DNA from: a virus
DNA: 26,124 nt
IMG/VR virus record: IMGVR_UViG_3300018041_000054
Coordinates: 1-26,124 of that record
Direction: 5' to 3' (one strand)
Shown: positions 14,318 to 22,619 of the stretch, one piece after another
How the letters are laid out: each line of letters opens with the position of its first letter
How positions within the stretch are numbered: the first letter of the stretch is position 1
Program-made: the position numbers and the translations under genes
Notes under the pieces: model-generated
Seen by the model: only the letters and a program-made list of their open reading frames with translations
Database searches by the model: none
Told to the model about the DNA's origin: nothing

Positions 14318-16060
14318 AAAAACTTTATGAGTGTTGGCAACAACACACAGGCAGTTAATTTTGACAACTGCCAACTTACACTTGTATTAGGACATAACTT
14401 AGACATGGGTGGAGACGGTAGCAGAAACGGTACTGGTAAAACTACTATAATAAATGCATTAAGTTATGCACTTTATGGGGAAGCATTAACAAACATCAGA
14501 CGTGATAACCTTATAAACAAAACAAACGGTAAAGGAATGATTACTACTGTTGAATTTGAGATTCAAGATAAAAAGTACAGAATAGAAAGAGGAAGAAGAC
14601 CTAATATTTTAAAACTGTTTATAGACGGAGAGGATGTTTTAGATAATGAACAACAAGGTGATAGTAGAGAAACACAAAAAGAAATTGAAAAGATAATTGG
14701 TTTCCCTCATAATATGTTTAAGCATTTAATTGCTCTCAACACATACACAGAACCTTTCCTAAGTATGAAAGCCAATGACCAACGTGATATGATTGAACAG
14801 TTATTAGGTATAACTGAGCTTTCTAAAAAAGCAGAAGTTCTTAAAGAAAGACAAAAAGTTACTCGTGAAAGTATCAAAGAAGAAGAAATCAGAATAAATG
14901 CTGTGGAAGAAAGTAATAAAAGAATTGAAAAAAATATTAATGAGATAGAAAGTCGCAGTAGAGCCTGGGAAAAAAATAAGGATGACAAATTAATAGAGTT
15001 AGGCGAAAAAATTATTCGCATGGAACGAATAGATATTGATGCCGAATTAGAAAATCATAAATTGTTATCTACTATAAAAGAAAAAATTAATCAAAAAACT
15101 ACATTAGAAGCAGATCAGAAAAGACTGACTAATAGTGCTGATCGCAGTAAAAATAAACTGGAAGAACTTAAAAGTAATTTAACAAGAGCCAAAGAGGGTG
15201 TATGTCCTGCATGTGGGCAAGATACAGCACATTTAGAAACACATGAGGAATATACCGAAGAATTACAGGAAAAAATCACAGCAGAAAAAGAATACTATGA
15301 TGATTTAGAATTACAACTATTAAAAACATGTGGAGCAATAGATGAAATAGGTGATATTCCTGAAGCATCGGATGTATATTATAATACATTGGAAGAAGCA
15401 TTAGAACATAAACATAATCTTGTCACGATGCAGTCAAATTTAGAAACAATGGCATTAGATGTAAATCCGTACATAGAACAAATAGAAGGACTAAAAACAA
15501 CTGGTATACAAGAAATAAGTTTTGAAACAATGAATGAACTTACTCATTTACAGGAACATCAAGAGTTTTTATATAAGTTATTAACAAGTAAAGATAGTTT
15601 TATTAGAAAGAAAATAATAGATCAAAATATAGCATACTTAAATCACAGATTGGCACACTATTTGGATAAACTAGGACTTCCACATGATGTTAAATTTGCT
15701 AGTGATTTAGGTGTAGAAATTACAGAATATGGCAGGGACTTAGACTTTGATAATTTGAGCAGAGGTGAACGTAATAGACTTATACTTGGATTAAGTTGGG
15801 CATTCAGAGATATGTATGAAAGTTTAAATAGGCCTATGAATTTAATGTGTATTGACGAACTTATAGATTCAGGTATGGATACTATGGGTGTAGAAAATGC
15901 ACTTGGCATACTTAAAAAGATGCACAGGGAACAAGGCAAAAACATCATGCTCATTTCTCACAAAGAAGAACTAGTCGGACGTGTAAATAATGTTTTAACA
16001 GTCGTTAAAGAAGGCGGCTTTACAGCATATAACACGGACACTGAGTATCTTGATGGCTAA
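14291..16060 (+). CDS. 46: Recombination nuclease subunit gp46 (Rad50/SbcC-type ATPase)
   Basis: A 589-residue SMC-type ATPase, close to T4 gp46 (560). It begins with FMSVGNNTQAVNF, as in T4 'IMSVGQNG'. The Walker A loop is GSRNGTGKTT, a zinc hook CPAC (C305, C308) lies between two charged coiled-coil arms, the signature is NLSRGERNRL, Walker B is LMCIDELIDSG, and the His switch is MLISHKEEL. With gp47 it forms the end-resecting complex. A Shine-Dalgarno AAAGGA lies a few bases before the ATG, within the end of ppa. The loop between the N-terminal strand and Walker A (GHNLDMGGDG) is a little longer than in T4. Confidence 0.93.
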   Translation: MLKIKNVSAKNFMSVGNNTQAVNFDNCQLTLVLGHNLDMGGDGSRNGTGKTTIINALSYALYGEALTNIRRDNLINKTNGKGMITTVEFEIQDKKYRIERGRRPNILKLFIDGEDVLDNEQQGDSRETQKEIEKIIGFPHNMFKHLIALNTYTEPFLSMKANDQRDMIEQLLGITELSKKAEVLKERQKVTRESIKEEEIRINAVEESNKRIEKNINEIESRSRAWEKNKDDKLIELGEKIIRMERIDIDAELENHKLLSTIKEKINQKTTLEADQKRLTNSADRSKNKLEELKSNLTRAKEGVCPACGQDTAHLETHEEYTEELQEKITAEKEYYDDLELQLLKTCGAIDEIGDIPEASDVYYNTLEEALEHKHNLVTMQSNLETMALDVNPYIEQIEGLKTTGIQEISFETMNELTHLQEHQEFLYKLLTSKDSFIRKKIIDQNIAYLNHRLAHYLDKLGLPHDVKFASDLGVEITEYGRDLDFDNLSRGERNRLILGLSWAFRDMYESLNRPMNLMCIDELIDSGMDTMGVENALGILKKMHREQGKNIMLISHKEELVGRVNNVLTVVKEGGFTAYNTDTEYLDG

Positions 16061-16478
16061 TTGGCTTTACAAAAACAAAACAGTAACAACATTACCAGAC
16101 GATTGTGAGGCATTTGTATATCTAATAACGAATAACACAAATGGAAAAATGTATGTTGGTAAAAAATTAGCCAAATTCAAAACAACCAAACCTCCCTTAA
16201 AAGGTAAAAAGAACAAACGTCGTGGCACCAAAGAAAGCGATTGGCAAACTTATTGGGGTAGTAACGATCATCTCAAAGAAGACGTTGAATCATTGGGAGA
16301 AGATAAATTTACACGAGAAATTTTGTACTTTTGTTCCAGTCGAGGCATTGCAAGTTATTTAGAAGCAAAGGAACAATTTGACAGAAAAGTATTACTCACA
16401 GACGATTATTATAATGGAATTATCAATGTCAGAGTGGGCGGTTCAAAAATCCTCAAGGAAGAGCTCAAAGACATATAA
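16053..16478 (+). CDS. GIY-YIG-type endonuclease (SegE-like)
   Basis: The N-terminal part holds the GIY-YIG core in variant form: FVYLITNNTNGKMYVGKKLA, where VYL and YVG take the places of GIY and YIG. It is followed by a basic stretch (TKPPLKGKKNKRRGTKESDW), QTYWGSND, FTREILYFCSSRG and the E of SYLEAKEQF. This matches the SegE-like group common in marine T4-like phages, which may act as homing nucleases or in DNA metabolism. The frame can also be opened at a TTG at 16050, but the ATG at 16053 is the better start; it overlaps the gp46 stop by eight bases. It is the last rightward gene before the gene-free convergent gap, so any homing activity would have acted near here. Confidence 0.8.
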   Translation: MANWLYKNKTVTTLPDDCEAFVYLITNNTNGKMYVGKKLAKFKTTKPPLKGKKNKRRGTKESDWQTYWGSNDHLKEDVESLGEDKFTREILYFCSSRGIASYLEAKEQFDRKVLLTDDYYNGIINVRVGGSKILKEELKDI

Positions 16479-16889
16479 GTAGGTGTGTTAAAACGAAAGT
16501 TAAAACACAATTCACTAAGGCATACAAAGGCACAAACATAGGACTATACACCGGCCCCAACAGAGGCAAATTAAATCTGGCTCCTTGACAATCCGGCAAT
16601 GGCAACACCCGGTGCGAGATACTGGAGATGTATAGCGGCAAAGTACAAACACACGACAGACAGTATAAAAGGATGTAAGCTCTGAGAAAAAGCAACTTAC
16701 AAGTTATATAACTAAACTTACCTAGGTTATATGATTTCCGTGAGATTCGTGACGGTAGTGTATGGGGACAGAAGGCTCACTGGTTCCTAGTAGCACCCGA
16801 GGTTAAGATGGCGACGGCATCACATGATGACTTCATTCTCACCTGTATAGGTGAGTTATGGCTTCAACATACATGATAACGGTCTACTT
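16479..16889. other. Gene-free convergent gap with GC-rich, foldable segment
   Basis: No convincing gene is visible. Two parts are about half G+C (31 of 60 bases at 16561-16620 and 32 of 60 at 16741-16800), far above the flanking genes. On the plus strand, CTATACA (16544-16550) pairs with TGTATAG (16629-16635). That helix encloses CTCC/GGAG (16581-16584, 16624-16627) and CCGG/CCGG (16593-16596, 16609-16612). Further on, CTAGG (16722-16726) pairs with CCTAG (16786-16790) around CCGTGAG (16738-16744) and CTCACTGG (16776-16783). CTCACCT-GTAT-AGGTGAG (16838-16855) is a perfect hairpin. An open but startless frame of about 55 codons covers 16717-16880. A structured RNA, in either direction, or a decayed gene is possible; I cannot decide. 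Confidence 0.4.
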
Positions 16890-16917
16890 AAAAAATTCTT
16901 TCAAACAAATGAAAGAA
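16890..16917 (-). terminator. Rho-independent terminator of the leftward gp26 unit
   Basis: Read leftward, TTCTTTCA (16917-16910) pairs with TGAAAGAA (16903-16896) around a 6-base loop, followed directly by six T (16895-16890). The stem is AT-rich like the genome. It lies about 70 bases past the stop of the 65-residue gene and would stop leftward transcripts before they run into the gp46 block. Confidence 0.7.
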
Positions 16918-16951
16918 CGAAGTTTACGAAGTGATTGAATGTAGTTTGAAA

Positions 16952-16966
16952 AGGTCCGTAGGACCT
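16952..16966. other. Short hairpin AGGTCC-GTA-GGACCT
   Basis: A perfect 6-bp stem with a three-base loop, 17 bases past the end of the leftward gene. Read leftward it is followed by TTTC only, so it may be a weak first terminator or an RNA-protecting end before the stronger terminator at 16890-16917. Confidence 0.4.
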
Positions 16967-16982
16967 ATATAGAGTTTAAAGA

Positions 16983-17180
16983 TTAAAGTTGTTCTGTTGG
17001 AGATTTGCCTGCTTTTGCTTGATTATAATCATTTATAGTTTTAACTAATGAAGCTCTTTGTTTTGATGACATTTCCCATGCTTCAGACCAGGTGACAGAT
17101 CCATTACTATACACAACTAGTTCAGTTATGTTTTTCTCTATGGCGTCTGTTTCTTCGTTGAGCTTCCTAAGGTATGCCAC
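16983..17180 (-). CDS. Small protein downstream of gp26, function unknown
   Basis: A 65-residue protein (MAYLRKLNEETDAIEKNITE, then WSEAWEMSSKQRASLVKTIN and a basic tail) predicted mostly helical. It starts with GTG, only two bases after a very strong Shine-Dalgarno AGGAGG (17188-17183), a tight spacing that may limit its rate. It lies 23 bases after the gp26 stop and ends its transcription unit. In T4, genes 26 and 51 (hub assembly) are neighbours, so a hub-assembly role is possible by position, but I see no sequence proof; it is far shorter than T4 gp51 (249). Confidence 0.65.
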   Translation of the reverse strand: MAYLRKLNEETDAIEKNITELVVYSNGSVTWSEAWEMSSKQRASLVKTINDYNQAKAGKSPTEQL

Positions 17181-17203
17181 TACCTCCTCAGGCTCTGATT
17201 GAG

Positions 17204-18079
17204 CTAGGAAGCCGTGAAAAAATTTACGGGATTAAAGTTTACCTGTGCTTGGAACTCATATGGTTCTTCTTCAGTACCACATGCAGTACATCTCATGAGT
17301 ACTTCTTTGTTTACACCTATATTAGAAATCTCTGAGATAAATTCTTCTATCTGTTTTCCAACAGCACTTTCACAGTTTTCTAAAAATTCGCGAATATTAT
17401 TTGAGTCATTAACGATTATGTCATCGCTGTCTTTATCAACGGCAGGAATTGTGATAGAAGCCACACTATCCACCATTATATCAAAATTTAATTGAGAAAG
17501 TTCTATAAAATTACTATTAAATGCACGAATTCTTTCCACTTCATCATCTATGGTAGCAATTGATTGTAAACTTCTTTCACTTCTAAAGTTTGCTACTCCG
17601 GCCTTTACTGTAGTTTCATAACTAAAAGGTCTAATTTCTACTAGTAGACCTGTATCAGTATTAAATTGATATGCATCATCTAATGTACTCATAGTGGATA
17701 AAGCACCCTCTACACTGACGTTTTCAGTGACAACTTCTTCACATTTATCACAAGTGCTGGATACCTCCATATCATCACCATAAGTAGCACCCTGAATAGC
17801 AATTAGTAATGCATCTATGTCATTACTTAAAAGTTTTCTTGGTAATTTGATTGTTGGTATACAACTGCTAATTACTGTGGCAATTGCTTCACCGTTTAAT
17901 AATGCATCTGGATTTTTTAGCATTAGTTCATCCTTAGCAGTCATGGGATATACTGGTAATTCTCCAGTTTCCGACATGTCTACTACATCCGGGGTATAAA
18001 ATTTACCTTTACTGGGTAATTGTGTATATAACTTTGGCGACCTAAAATGTCCTGCTAGTGGATTGGTATTATCTGCCAT
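17204..18079 (-). CDS. 26: Baseplate hub protein gp26-like (T4 baseplate family)
   Basis: The 291-residue protein has the hallmarks of the T4 gp26 family: an N-terminal SPKLYTQLPSKGKFYTP, then YPMTAKDELMLKNPDALLNG (43-62) with VISSCIPTIK, and paired cysteines CDKC (about 110-113) and CTAC (about 268-271) that could bind a zinc ion. The family takes part in hub assembly at the centre of the baseplate. T4 gp26 has 208 residues; the added length lies between the two Cys pairs. The start has a good ribosome binding site (AGGAG, 18091-18087), and a GATAAATA late promoter is at 18144-18137. It diverges from the tape-measure candidate. Confidence 0.8.
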   Translation of the reverse strand: MADNTNPLAGHFRSPKLYTQLPSKGKFYTPDVVDMSETGELPVYPMTAKDELMLKNPDALLNGEAIATVISSCIPTIKLPRKLLSNDIDALLIAIQGATYGDDMEVSSTCDKCEEVVTENVSVEGALSTMSTLDDAYQFNTDTGLLVEIRPFSYETTVKAGVANFRSERSLQSIATIDDEVERIRAFNSNFIELSQLNFDIMVDSVASITIPAVDKDSDDIIVNDSNNIREFLENCESAVGKQIEEFISEISNIGVNKEVLMRCTACGTEEEPYEFQAQVNFNPVNFFTAS

Positions 18080-18103
18080 ATTAAAACTCCTGTTAATTAA
18101 GTT

Positions 18104-18111
18104 GATAAATA
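18104..18111 (+). promoter_or_regulatory. Late promoter octamer GATAAATA for the tape-measure gene
   Basis: The plus strand reads GATAAATA, 68 bases before the ATG at 18179. The predicted start near 18118 gives a leader of about 60 bases that crosses the opposing late promoter at 18137-18144. Confidence 0.6.
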
Positions 18112-18136
18112 TACATAGTGATAATTTATCATGTAG

Positions 18137-18144
18137 TATTTATC
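18137..18144 (-). promoter_or_regulatory. Late promoter octamer GATAAATA for gp26
   Basis: The minus strand reads GATAAATA, 58 bases before the gp26 start. It faces the plus-strand copy at 18104-18111, so the two leaders would be complementary over a short region. Confidence 0.6.
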
Positions 18145-18178
18145 TTCATTAAATACGCATATAATAGAGAAACCGGTA

Positions 18179-20815
18179 ATGGCAAATTTTAAGGGTACGA
18201 TAACAGACAGTGAAAGCAACACATATAACGTTGATGTGTCTGTGCCTGATTTTGCCCTGGAATCAACATTAAAAAAGATAGAAGATATTTTAAGTAAGTC
18301 AACTAAACTTAATTCTGACACAAAAGAATCCATAGAAAAACTAGTTAAAGAAACAAAATCAGGCAATGAGAAAAAAGAAACTGATAACCTAGTTAAAACA
18401 ATGGAAAAGTTCTTTAAAGAAAATCAGTCTAAAAAGAAAACACTCAGAGAAAGAGTTAGTGCTGATGTTCTTGATAATATGGAAAGGGACTTCAGACAGG
18501 TTGGTAATGCTGTAACTACTTTAACAACAGTATTAATAACAGCAGGTGCAGTTGCAAGTACATTCTTAGTAAAAGGATTTACAAATTTAGGTGAAGGGTT
18601 AAAAACATTAACCGATGTTGGTGGTGCTTTTGGTGATTCTCTCTCACAAACAAGTATAAGTGCAGAAGAGAATATCCTGTCCATGAACAAACTGGGCTTG
18701 ACAACAGGTCAGGCTGTTGAAGTACTGGGTAATTATTCAAGGACTATGGCGGTATTAGGCCAAAGTAGTGTAGTTGGTGCAACAAAATCTTTCTTAGACT
18801 TATCAGACGGCGGATTAGCATTTGGTTCAACTCTTCAAGATGCAACAGAATTCTTGCAAGAAGACTTAATGTTCAGAACAATGATGTTGAGAAGAGATCA
18901 GATCAACAATGAACAAGCAATTAGAGATTCTTTAGCATTAAATCGAAATCTCAGAATGTTCTCTACATTACTAGGTATTAACAGTGATGAATTAAAGAAA
19001 AATGCTCAGAATGTTATAGACGGAAATACAGCCTTTAAAGCCTATGCGGCTAGTTTGCAAAACGGCCAAAGTGTTATTACAGGTGCAGAAATGTTGGCAA
19101 CAGGGTTGTTTGGTTCGTTAGGTGAAGCAGGACAACAGGTTGCAAATGGTCTTTTAACAATATCTGCTACTGGTGTTGGTGCTATAGATGATTTTGTAAA
19201 TGAGTTAGTGCCTTTGGCTCCTGGCGTTGCTAGAGTGGTTGAAGATGTTGCGAAAGGATTAAGATCAGGGCGTATAGACCAGTCAAATGCCAACCAAGCA
19301 GTATTAAGAATAACAGAAGCATTTGCTAATGTAGACCCATCAACAATCAATCAACTAATACCTATTATTTCAGGATTAGGTGGCGAGCTTGCCGGAACTT
19401 CAGAAGTTTTGGTACAAGGATTTATTAATGCAGGTAATAGTGTTGACAAATTAAGACAGCAATTAGATATGCCACTTGCATTTAGTGATACACAAAGCGG
19501 TCTTATCACATTCCAAAACATTGTAAGTAAAGCACAAGGAGCCTTGTCAGGTTTCCAAAATGCATTGGTGATAGGTGCAAGTCAAGGATTAAATGGATTT
19601 AGTAAATTACTTGATTCCGCAATACAGAACGAAGAATTTGCAGAAATGCTTACAAATGCAGGTAGAAGATTTGGCACAATATTTAATAATGTGATTTCAA
19701 GAATGGGCGGTATGGATGCCGCAATAGCAAAGATTTCAGACGGCATAGGATATCTGCTTGAAGAAGGTGCACAATTATTTGAAAATATTTTAAATGGGTT
19801 TGTGGACAAACAAGGCAACTTGCAAATATATCAAGGCTTTGTCAACATGATAGCAGAAGGCCTAGTAGCGGCACTAAAATTAGCAGGTGTTGTTATAATG
19901 GAAGGCTTTAAAATAGCAATTACAAATATGGATGTAGTTGGTGCAATAGTTGGAGGCTTTTTGACCTTGTTTGCACTAAAAAGTTTGGCTACAGCCGTAA
20001 CAAGTGTACTTATTGCAGGAATGACCTCTTTATTTACAAAAGCGGCGGCTGGATTGGGTTTAACTACTACATTAACAACTGCAACGACGGCAGGAACATC
20101 AGCCGCAGGTGCGGCCGCAACAGGCACCGCCGCTAATAAACTTTTAAATAAAGATGGTAAACCTAACAACAAGCCCAAAGCAAACAAAACAACAACTAAA
20201 GGAGTACTAAAAGGTGCTACTAGAGTTGCTGGTAAATTCCTACTACCTGTAACTGCGGCATTGGGACTGTATGATGCCTTTCAAGGTTTTGGTGCAGATC
20301 AGAATGCTTCATTTACTGGCAAAATGGCAAATGCAGGTTCCAGTTTATTAAATGGTTTAACCTTTGGATTATTAGGTAGCAGTTCCAAAGAAATTGCAGA
20401 AAGAGCTCAAGGAAAAGAGGTTGAATCTAATACAGCACTAGACAGCAATGTTGCCTTAAGAGAAGCAGTGATGAATGTTACTGCAAAATCTATGACAATA
20501 CATATTACAGACCCAACTATTGTTAGATTGGTTAATCCTGTGATGAATACAACTAATAGGTTGAATGCAACACAACGTAATAATACTGCTCCAATAGATG
20601 TTGTTACGGCGACACAAAGGGAAATTGATACTGCAACTAATATTCAAAACAGTGGCATAGATCCTAAGAATTATACACCTGAGGAAAAAGAACTAGTAGA
20701 CAAAGTAAACAACCTGTCCGATCAACAAACATCGGTTTTACAACTTATGCTTAGTGAATCTAAAAAACAAACTAAACATCTTGCAGATTTACTAAACAAA
20801 GACTTTAACGATTAA
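18179..20815 (+). CDS. Probable tail tape-measure protein
   Basis: An 878-residue protein, one of the longest in the window. The N-terminal 100 residues are charged and helical (VKETKSGNEKKETDNLVKTM). A hydrophobic segment follows (VTTLTTVLITAGAVASTF, about 111-128), then a long Ala/Gly/Ser/Leu-rich helical region. A second hydrophobic stretch follows at about 560-627 (VVGAIVGGFLTLFALKSLAT and VLIAGMTSLF), then a Gly-rich third (FLLPVTAALGLYDAFQG; SSLLNGLTFGLLG). Length, low Cys content and internal membrane-like segments fit a tape measure that sets tail length and may leave with the DNA. T4 gp29 has 590 residues, so a longer tail is possible. It diverges from gp26 and is preceded by a late promoter. 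No strong Shine-Dalgarno is seen before the ATG. I do not see clear gp29 motifs, so the call rests on composition and position. Confidence 0.6.
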   Translation: MANFKGTITDSESNTYNVDVSVPDFALESTLKKIEDILSKSTKLNSDTKESIEKLVKETKSGNEKKETDNLVKTMEKFFKENQSKKKTLRERVSADVLDNMERDFRQVGNAVTTLTTVLITAGAVASTFLVKGFTNLGEGLKTLTDVGGAFGDSLSQTSISAEENILSMNKLGLTTGQAVEVLGNYSRTMAVLGQSSVVGATKSFLDLSDGGLAFGSTLQDATEFLQEDLMFRTMMLRRDQINNEQAIRDSLALNRNLRMFSTLLGINSDELKKNAQNVIDGNTAFKAYAASLQNGQSVITGAEMLATGLFGSLGEAGQQVANGLLTISATGVGAIDDFVNELVPLAPGVARVVEDVAKGLRSGRIDQSNANQAVLRITEAFANVDPSTINQLIPIISGLGGELAGTSEVLVQGFINAGNSVDKLRQQLDMPLAFSDTQSGLITFQNIVSKAQGALSGFQNALVIGASQGLNGFSKLLDSAIQNEEFAEMLTNAGRRFGTIFNNVISRMGGMDAAIAKISDGIGYLLEEGAQLFENILNGFVDKQGNLQIYQGFVNMIAEGLVAALKLAGVVIMEGFKIAITNMDVVGAIVGGFLTLFALKSLATAVTSVLIAGMTSLFTKAAAGLGLTTTLTTATTAGTSAAGAAATGTAANKLLNKDGKPNNKPKANKTTTKGVLKGATRVAGKFLLPVTAALGLYDAFQGFGADQNASFTGKMANAGSSLLNGLTFGLLGSSSKEIAERAQGKEVESNTALDSNVALREAVMNVTAKSMTIHITDPTIVRLVNPVMNTTNRLNATQRNNTAPIDVVTATQREIDTATNIQNSGIDPKNYTPEEKELVDKVNNLSDQQTSVLQLMLSESKKQTKHLADLLNKDFND

Positions 20816-20848
20816 TTTCCAGTTTCCTGTCAAATATTAAAATCACTC

Positions 20849-20877
20849 TTGACACAATACGATAAATAGTGTAATAT
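20849..20877 (+). promoter_or_regulatory. Sigma70-type promoter overlapping the gp20 late promoter
   Basis: TTGACA (20849-20854) and TAATAT (20872-20877) have a 17-base spacer, and the late octamer lies between the two boxes. The -10 box is imperfect (TATAAT expected). It may allow early portal-region transcription or have no use. Confidence 0.45.
20861..20868 (+). promoter_or_regulatory. Late promoter octamer GATAAATA for gp20
   Basis: GATAAATA 28 bases before the gp20 ATG; the transcript would begin near 20875 and carry AAAGGA (about 20882-20887) as ribosome binding site. Confidence 0.7.
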
Positions 20878-20896
20878 AACTAAAAGGATTATATTT

Positions 20897-22618
20897 ATGA
20901 GTTGGAGAAAATACTTTTCTAGTGTCGATAACAGTGGTTTACCATTAAATGTAACAGGTAATACCCCTGAAGGAGGCCCAGGAGCGGCAACAAGCAGATA
21001 TGCTAGTTGGTTGCCGGAAGTTTATGCCGGTTCTCCTAACCGTTTGATGAGATATATGCAATATGATCAAATGGACAATGACTTAGAAATCAATTCAGCA
21101 TTGGACACAATAGCAGAATTTGGTACTCAAGAAGATGAATATAGTGGACTTCCTTTTGAAATAAACTATAATAGAGACCCTTCTGACACAGAACAAAAGA
21201 TAATTACTAAGACCCTAACTCAATGGTGCAGGCTCAATGAGATGCATAAAAGAGCATTTAGAGTGTTCCGTAGCACTATAAAATACGGTGATCAATTCTT
21301 TATTAGAGACCCAGAGACTTATAAATTATTTTGGATAGACCCTGCTAATGTAGAGAAAGTTATTGTTAATGAAAGTGAAGGCAAAAAGATAGAAACATAT
21401 TTCATTAAAAATTTAGAACCTAACTTTGCAGATATGGTTGCTACAGATGTGTCCGGATTACATGCAAGGCCATATGGCTCCGGTGCCGGAATGATGGGCG
21501 GTGGACTTCAAGGACCGCAAACTGGTAACTATTTAACTGGTGCAATAGACGGTGTAGACCAGGGTGTTCCTGTAGATGCAAAACATGTTGTTCATATAAG
21601 TTTAACTGAAGCAATGGACCATGCATGGCCTTTTGGTGTAAGTATTTTAGAACCAATATTTAAAGTATTCAAACAAAAAGAATTATTAGAAGACAGTATT
21701 ATTATATACAGGGTTCACAGAGCACCTGAAAGACGTGTGTTCTTTATTGATGTGGGTAACATGCCACCACATAAAGCAAGACAGTATTTGGAACAAGTAA
21801 AATACGAAGTACAGCAAAAACGTGTTCCTAATAAAAAGTCAGATGGCAGTAGTGTTGCAGATGCGGCCTACAATCCAATGAGTATGTTAGAAGATTACTT
21901 CTTTGCACAAACGGCAGATGGTAGAGGTAGTAAAGTAGACACACTACCAGGCGGTGAAAACTTAGGACAAATAGACGATTTAAGATATTTTAATAATAAA
22001 CTTTTAAGAGGTTTAAGAGTACCAAGCAGTTACTTGCCTACTGGACCAGAAGATGGAAGTAGTGTTTATAACGACGGTAAAGTGGGTATTGCTTACATTC
22101 AGGAATACAGATTTGCTAGATACTGTGAAAGATTACAAAAACAAATACAAGAAGATTTAGATACAGAATTCAAAATGTTCCTCAAACACAGAGGTATAGA
22201 ATTAGATAATTCAGATTTCTTTATTACATTTAATAAACCAATGAACTTTAGTTCATATAGAGACCTACAAATTGATCAGGAAAGAGCTAACTTGTTTAAT
22301 ACATTGGCGGCTACACCGTTCTTAAGTAATCAATTTAAATTGAAGAAATATCTAGGTCTTACAGAAGACGAATTTAAAGACAACGAAGAATTATGGCGTA
22401 AAGAAAACGGTTATGAAAAATTTGTTGATGGTGAAAAACAAGCAGATCTCAGAAATCTTGGTATAAGACCAGAGCCTGATGCATCGGTAACACCTGGAGC
22501 AGATTTAGACTTTGGTGATTTACCTGATCAAGCAATGGATAATACAGACGATCTAGGCATAAATACTACTGATACAAATCCAAACCAAATACCTGGTGGG
22601 AATACACCAGAACTTTAA
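20897..22618 (+). CDS. 20: Portal vertex protein gp20
   Basis: The 573-residue protein matches the T4-type portal through its length: YASWLPEVYAGSPNRLMRYM, then MDNDLEINSALDTIAEFGTQ, KYGDQFFIRDP, HISLTEAMDHAWPFGVSILE, IIYRVHRAPERRVFFIDVGN, and LPGGENLGQIDDLRYFNNKL with LRVPSSYL. This last block is the stretch used to survey marine myoviruses. The dodecameric portal forms the DNA entry vertex, starts prohead assembly and joins the tail. T4 gp20 has 524 residues; the extra lies in a Gly-rich loop (GSGAGMMGGGLQGPQTGNY, about 195-213) and the acidic Pro/Asp-rich tail. It is followed after one base by the next gene. Confidence 0.95.
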   Translation: MSWRKYFSSVDNSGLPLNVTGNTPEGGPGAATSRYASWLPEVYAGSPNRLMRYMQYDQMDNDLEINSALDTIAEFGTQEDEYSGLPFEINYNRDPSDTEQKIITKTLTQWCRLNEMHKRAFRVFRSTIKYGDQFFIRDPETYKLFWIDPANVEKVIVNESEGKKIETYFIKNLEPNFADMVATDVSGLHARPYGSGAGMMGGGLQGPQTGNYLTGAIDGVDQGVPVDAKHVVHISLTEAMDHAWPFGVSILEPIFKVFKQKELLEDSIIIYRVHRAPERRVFFIDVGNMPPHKARQYLEQVKYEVQQKRVPNKKSDGSSVADAAYNPMSMLEDYFFAQTADGRGSKVDTLPGGENLGQIDDLRYFNNKLLRGLRVPSSYLPTGPEDGSSVYNDGKVGIAYIQEYRFARYCERLQKQIQEDLDTEFKMFLKHRGIELDNSDFFITFNKPMNFSSYRDLQIDQERANLFNTLAATPFLSNQFKLKKYLGLTEDEFKDNEELWRKENGYEKFVDGEKQADLRNLGIRPEPDASVTPGADLDFGDLPDQAMDNTDDLGINTTDTNPNQIPGGNTPEL

Positions 22619-22619
22619 T

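Noticed and set aside
16585-16613. TTGACA at 16585 as a promoter for the candidate RNA
   Set aside because: No -10 box at 15-18 bases; the sequence there is CCCGGT.
16514-16675. A frame read through one TGA as if TGA coded for Trp or selenocysteine
   Set aside because: No start codon, no SECIS-like element argued for, and no other gene in the window uses internal TGA.
16465-16695. Minus-strand frame of 76 codons in the gap after the GIY-YIG gene
   Set aside because: It lies beyond the leftward terminator, has no ribosome binding site and its sequence looks random; the region is better seen as non-coding.
16700-16860. tRNA or tmRNA in the GC-rich gap
   Set aside because: No 7-bp acceptor stem with T-arm GTTC-AANYC and anticodon arm could be drawn; GGTTCC at 16782-16787 has no matching T-stem.
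16952-16966. Rightward terminator for the gp46 block
   Set aside because: Read rightward the hairpin is followed by ATATAGAG without a U-run; only the leftward reading has a few T.
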